A stretch of 64,000 bases of DNA from an uncultured Candidatus Puniceispirillum sp. (GTDB taxonomy: Bacteria; Pseudomonadota; Alphaproteobacteria; Puniceispirillales; Puniceispirillaceae): the NCBI GenBank assembly GCA_905182545.1, contig CAJJBY010000007.1, forward strand, positions 102,001 to 166,000. Direction: 5' to 3'. A program made the translations under genes and the position numbers. Shown piece after piece: positions 61,162 to 64,000 of the stretch. The notes below the pieces were generated by a model. That model saw only the letters and a list, made by a program, of their open reading frames with translations. It did not search any database and was not told where the DNA came from. How positions within the stretch are numbered: position 1 is the first letter of the stretch; each line of letters begins with the position of its first letter.

Positions 61162-61179
61162 GGGATGACTCCGTTTTCC

Positions 61180-62583
61180 TTAGAGATTCCGCACATCGGC
61201 AAGATGACCCGACAGCGCCGCCGCAACAGCCATTTGCGGGCTAACAAGATGCGTGCGTCCACCACGGCCCTGACGGCCTTCGAAATTGCGGTTTGATGTC
61301 GAGGCACAGCGCTCGCCATCGGCAAGCTTGTCAGCATTCATCGCAAGACACATTGAACAGCCCGGTTCGCGCCATTCAAATCCAGCATCGATAAAAACCT
61401 TGTGAAGCCCTTCAGCCTCGGCCTGTTCTTTGACAAGACCTGATCCGGGAACGACAAGCGCCCGCATGCCATCCGCGACTTTGCGGCCTTCGGCAAGCGC
61501 TGCCGCCGCACGAAGGTCTTCGATCCGGCTGTTGGTACATGAACCGATAAACACCGTATCAACCTTGATATCGGTCAGTTTTTGACCCGGTGTCAGCCCC
61601 ATATAGGCAATGGCCCGCTCCATTTTGGCGCGTTTGTTGACGTCTTTTTCCTTCTCCGGATTTGGCACTGCGTCCGTGATGGCAAGCGCGTCTTCAGGGC
61701 TGGTACCCCATGTTACGGTTGGCGCAATATCTTCGGCAGCAAGCGTGATTTCCACATCATAGACGGCACCAGCATCAGATGGCAGAGTTTGCCAATACGC
61801 AACGGCGCGATCCCAATGATCGCCTTTCGGTGTCATTGGCCGGTCTGCCAAATAATCATAGGTTGTGTGATCAGGAGCAATCATGCCAGCGCGGGCGCCA
61901 GCTTCAATCGCCATGTTACAGACCGTCATCCGGCCTTCCATGCTAAAGCCACGAATCACTGATCCGGCAAATTCGATCACATGGCCAGTACCTCCAGCGG
62001 TGCCGATCTTGCCAATGATGGCCAAGATCACATCTTTGGCCGTCACGCTGTCGGCAAGAGTACCATCAACGGTGATGCGCATGTTTTTGGCTGGCTTTTG
62101 AATAAGCGTCTGGGTTGCCAGAACATGTTCGACTTCAGATGTTCCGATGCCAAAGGCCAGCGCGCCAAATGCACCATGGGTTGCGGTATGCGAATCACCA
62201 CAAACAATGGTCATACCCGGAAGGGTAAAGCCCTGTTCCGGTCCAATCACATGGACAATCCCCTGCCGGATATCATCCATCGCAAAATAAGGAACGTCGA
62301 AATCAGCCGCATTTTTTTCCAAGGCTTCAACCTGGATGCGGCTTTCTTCATCTTCAATACCAACCGAACGATCGGTTGTTGGGATATTATGATCGGCAAC
62401 GGCAAGCGTGCGGTTCGGGGCGCGCACGGCTCGGCCAGTATTGCGAAGCCCTTCAAACGCTTGTGGGCTGGTCACTTCATGAACCAGATGCCGATCAATA
62501 TAGATCAGGCATGTTCCATCTTCCTGTTGATGCACAAGATGTGCATTCCAGATCTTATCAAACAGAGTTTTTGGAGCCGACAT
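61180..62583 (-). CDS. leuC: 3-isopropylmalate dehydratase large subunit
   Basis: 467 residues. The [4Fe-4S] cysteines lie in [14 protein letters not shown] and [25 protein letters not shown] and [17 protein letters not shown] are family motifs. The standard LeuC of the leuCDB group. Confidence 0.97.
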   Translation of the reverse strand: MSAPKTLFDKIWNAHLVHQQEDGTCLIYIDRHLVHEVTSPQAFEGLRNTGRAVRAPNRTLAVADHNIPTTDRSVGIEDEESRIQVEALEKNAADFDVPYFAMDDIRQGIVHVIGPEQGFTLPGMTIVCGDSHTATHGAFGALAFGIGTSEVEHVLATQTLIQKPAKNMRITVDGTLADSVTAKDVILAIIGKIGTAGGTGHVIEFAGSVIRGFSMEGRMTVCNMAIEAGARAGMIAPDHTTYDYLADRPMTPKGDHWDRAVAYWQTLPSDAGAVYDVEITLAAEDIAPTVTWGTSPEDALAITDAVPNPEKEKDVNKRAKMERAIAYMGLTPGQKLTDIKVDTVFIGSCTNSRIEDLRAAAALAEGRKVADGMRALVVPGSGLVKEQAEAEGLHKVFIDAGFEWREPGCSMCLAMNADKLADGERCASTSNRNFEGRQGRGGRTHLVSPQMAVAAALSGHLADVRNL

Positions 62584-62638
62584 ATCATTCTCCTGATTGC
62601 TGCCGGCGAGGAGGTCATCTCAAAGCCGGTCTGGCAAT

Positions 62639-63019
62639 TTAAGAAGATGACGCCTCGCGATAGGTTACTTTTTCAGCGATGCGAGCCGCTTTACCGGTAC
62701 GGCCACGCAAATAATATAGCTTGGCACGACGAACACGACCACGACGCATTACCGTTACACCGGCAACCTGTGGCGCATGTGTTGGGAATACGCGCTCGAC
62801 GCCTTCACCATATGAAATCTTCCGAACGGTGAATGACGAATTAACGCCATCGCTTTTCCGCGCAATGCAGACCCCTTCAAAGGCCTGAATCCGCTCGCGC
62901 GTGCCTTCGATAACTTTCACATCAACACGAACGGTGTCACCGGGTGCAAATTCTGGCAACTGACGTTGGCCAAGCACTTTCTCGATCTGTTTATTGCCTA
63001 TGCGGTCAATGATGTTCAT
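62639..63019 (-). CDS. rplS: 50S ribosomal protein L19
   Basis: 126 residues. [50 protein letters not shown] and the basic [23 protein letters not shown] (quoted in part) define L19, which sits at the 30S-50S interface. Between trmD and leuC on the same strand. Confidence 0.97.
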   Translation of the reverse strand: MNIIDRIGNKQIEKVLGQRQLPEFAPGDTVRVDVKVIEGTRERIQAFEGVCIARKSDGVNSSFTVRKISYGEGVERVFPTHAPQVAGVTVMRRGRVRRAKLYYLRGRTGKAARIAEKVTYREASSS

Positions 63020-63092
63020 CGCCCGATTCCCTTCATAAATTCCGTGTCACCCTTGCCGGTTATTCAACCGACGCCAGCCCCGTGCTGGTGGG

Positions 63093-63863
63093 TCACTTAC
63101 TTTTGCCCTTTTGCAGTGCCTGCCGATCCAGATATTGTTGCCACAAATCCGGACGCCGACGCTGCGTCTCTTTTTCTGCCTCCGCCTGTCGCCATTCGGC
63201 GATCTTGCGGTGGTGGCCCGATGCCAGAATTTCCGGCGCTTCGATGCCATTCCAGACACGGGGCTGGGTATAATGCGAATGTTCCAACAACCCGGTCTCA
63301 AAACTTTCTTCGCGATGGCTGGCTTCTTTGCCCATAACACCGGGCAACAGACGAATCACCGAATCCATCACTGTCAGCGCTGCAGTTTCGCCGCCTGACA
63401 AAATATAGTCACCGATACTGACCTCCATCATATCGGCCGAATCGATCACGCGTTGATCAACCCCTTCATACCGCCCGCACAGAAACACCGCCCCTTTGGC
63501 AGCGGCCAGATCGCGCACCAGCGCCTGATCCAGCACCCTGCCACGCGGTGACAGGTAAATTCGCGGGCCCGGACAATCCGCTACAGCGGCCAAGGCCGCA
63601 GCAACCACATCCGGTTTTAACACCATACCAACACCACCGCCAAGGGGGGTATCATCCACAGTCCGGTGCTTATCGCGCGCAAAGTCGCGAATGTCCAGCG
63701 TTTTCAGCGCCCAAATGCCTTCATTTAGCGATTTTCCTGCCAATGAATGGGCCAGATGTCCCGGAAACATATCCGGAAACAAAGTTAAAACCGTTGCCTG
63801 CCAGTGTGGCAAAGCCGGATTAGCATCGGTTTGCCGGTCGGGATGAGGTTCGGTTTTTGTCAT
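63093..63863 (-). CDS. trmD: tRNA (guanine37-N1)-methyltransferase
   Basis: 256 residues. [37 protein letters not shown], the SAM-binding knot [14 protein letters not shown] and [20 protein letters not shown] (20 residues) are TrmD signatures. The ATG at 63863 has AAGGA seven bases upstream; the N-terminus carries about 23 extra residues before the family start. It lies 46 bases after rimM and methylates G37 in tRNAs to prevent frameshifting. Confidence 0.95.
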   Translation of the reverse strand: MTKTEPHPDRQTDANPALPHWQATVLTLFPDMFPGHLAHSLAGKSLNEGIWALKTLDIRDFARDKHRTVDDTPLGGGVGMVLKPDVVAAALAAVADCPGPRIYLSPRGRVLDQALVRDLAAAKGAVFLCGRYEGVDQRVIDSADMMEVSIGDYILSGGETAALTVMDSVIRLLPGVMGKEASHREESFETGLLEHSHYTQPRVWNGIEAPEILASGHHRKIAEWRQAEAEKETQRRRPDLWQQYLDRQALQKGKSK

Positions 63864-63909
63864 TTCCCCATCCTTTCCTTGATCCCAGACGCCATTGGTT
63901 TCGGCCGGA

Positions 63910-63999
63910 TTAGGCTGGCGCATCACCATCTATGGCATCATCTAGCAATCCAGCCGGCACCGACAAATTGATCGTTTTTGCCGCCATATCAACCGCAAG
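63910..63999 (-). CDS. rimM: 16S rRNA processing protein RimM, C-terminal end (partial)
   Basis: The last 29 residues before the stop at 63910, beginning [21 protein letters not shown]. This is the end of the RimM PRC-barrel (usual ID...I.V..P.GLLD pattern), and rimM directly precedes trmD in most bacteria. The rest lies beyond the window. Confidence 0.8.
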   Translation of the reverse strand, partial: LAVDMAAKTINLSVPAGLLDDAIDGDAPA

Positions 64000-64000
64000 C

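Overview
The window is chromosomal DNA from an alphaproteobacterium. The evidence is the neighbour order: priA next to atpHAGDC, fsa-DUF484-xerC, sdhCDAB with zapE, mdh, sucA, sucB and lpdA on one strand, rimM-trmD-rplS-leuCDB-asd, rplU-rpmA-obgE-proB-proA-nadD-rsfS-rlmH-gpmI-ctpA-rppH, and cob(I)alamin adenosyltransferase followed by etfBA. A marine SAR116 (Puniceispirillales) type organism would fit, but that is inference. No rRNA, tRNA, CRISPR array, insertion sequence or prophage was seen.

Layout. 1-1019: end of an acetyl-CoA synthetase gene and a SCO1/SenC gene. About 1.3-11.9 kb: an accessory block that looks more AT-rich than its flanks. It holds S-formylglutathione hydrolase, a histidine-rich membrane protein, a TTC38-like TPR protein, an MFS transporter, an operon maoC-like / cytoplasmic sulfite-oxidase-fold molybdoenzyme / etfB / etfA, and a TetR regulator with an alpha/beta hydrolase. 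The TPR gene and the maoC operon share nearly the same promoter-operator element (18 of 21 bases identical, at the same place between -35 and -10). They therefore look like one regulon, and this is the best candidate here for an undescribed metabolic system. 12.2-35.5 kb: housekeeping genes on mixed strands (yggT, etfBA, argH-lptM-lysA, tyrA and chorismate mutase, phaR, folB, rplU-rpmA-obgE, proBA-nadD-rsfS-rlmH-gpmI-ctpA-rppH). 35.6-42.9 kb: ATP synthase F1 genes and priA. 43.1-45.4 kb: fsa, DUF484, xerC. 45.5-57.2 kb: TCA-cycle block. 57.4-64.0 kb: pyridoxal kinase, then asd, leuBDC, rplS, trmD and rimM.

Gene integrity is unusual. Seven genes are split by a single-base frameshift: the twin-membrane protein, a TlpA-like thioredoxin, a zinc-ribbon protein, the rplU tail, proA, rlmH and sucA. 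In each, both halves still read as good protein. folD survives only as its two ends fused into a 51-codon ORF, and a mandelate-racemase-family gene has lost its N-terminal half. Several usual neighbours are absent (sucCD, ftsEX, hisC, most of folD). This may be genome reduction, assembly error, or both. In sucA a lower-GC stretch begins close to the frameshift, which suggests recombination or a chimeric assembly.

How the genes work together: the core encodes central energy metabolism (SDH, 2-oxoglutarate dehydrogenase, malate dehydrogenase, F1-ATPase, ETF) and synthesis of arginine, lysine, leucine, proline and tyrosine. The accessory block adds an inducible pathway that probably handles an acyl-CoA or sulfur/C1 compound whose electrons leave through a second, dedicated ETF.
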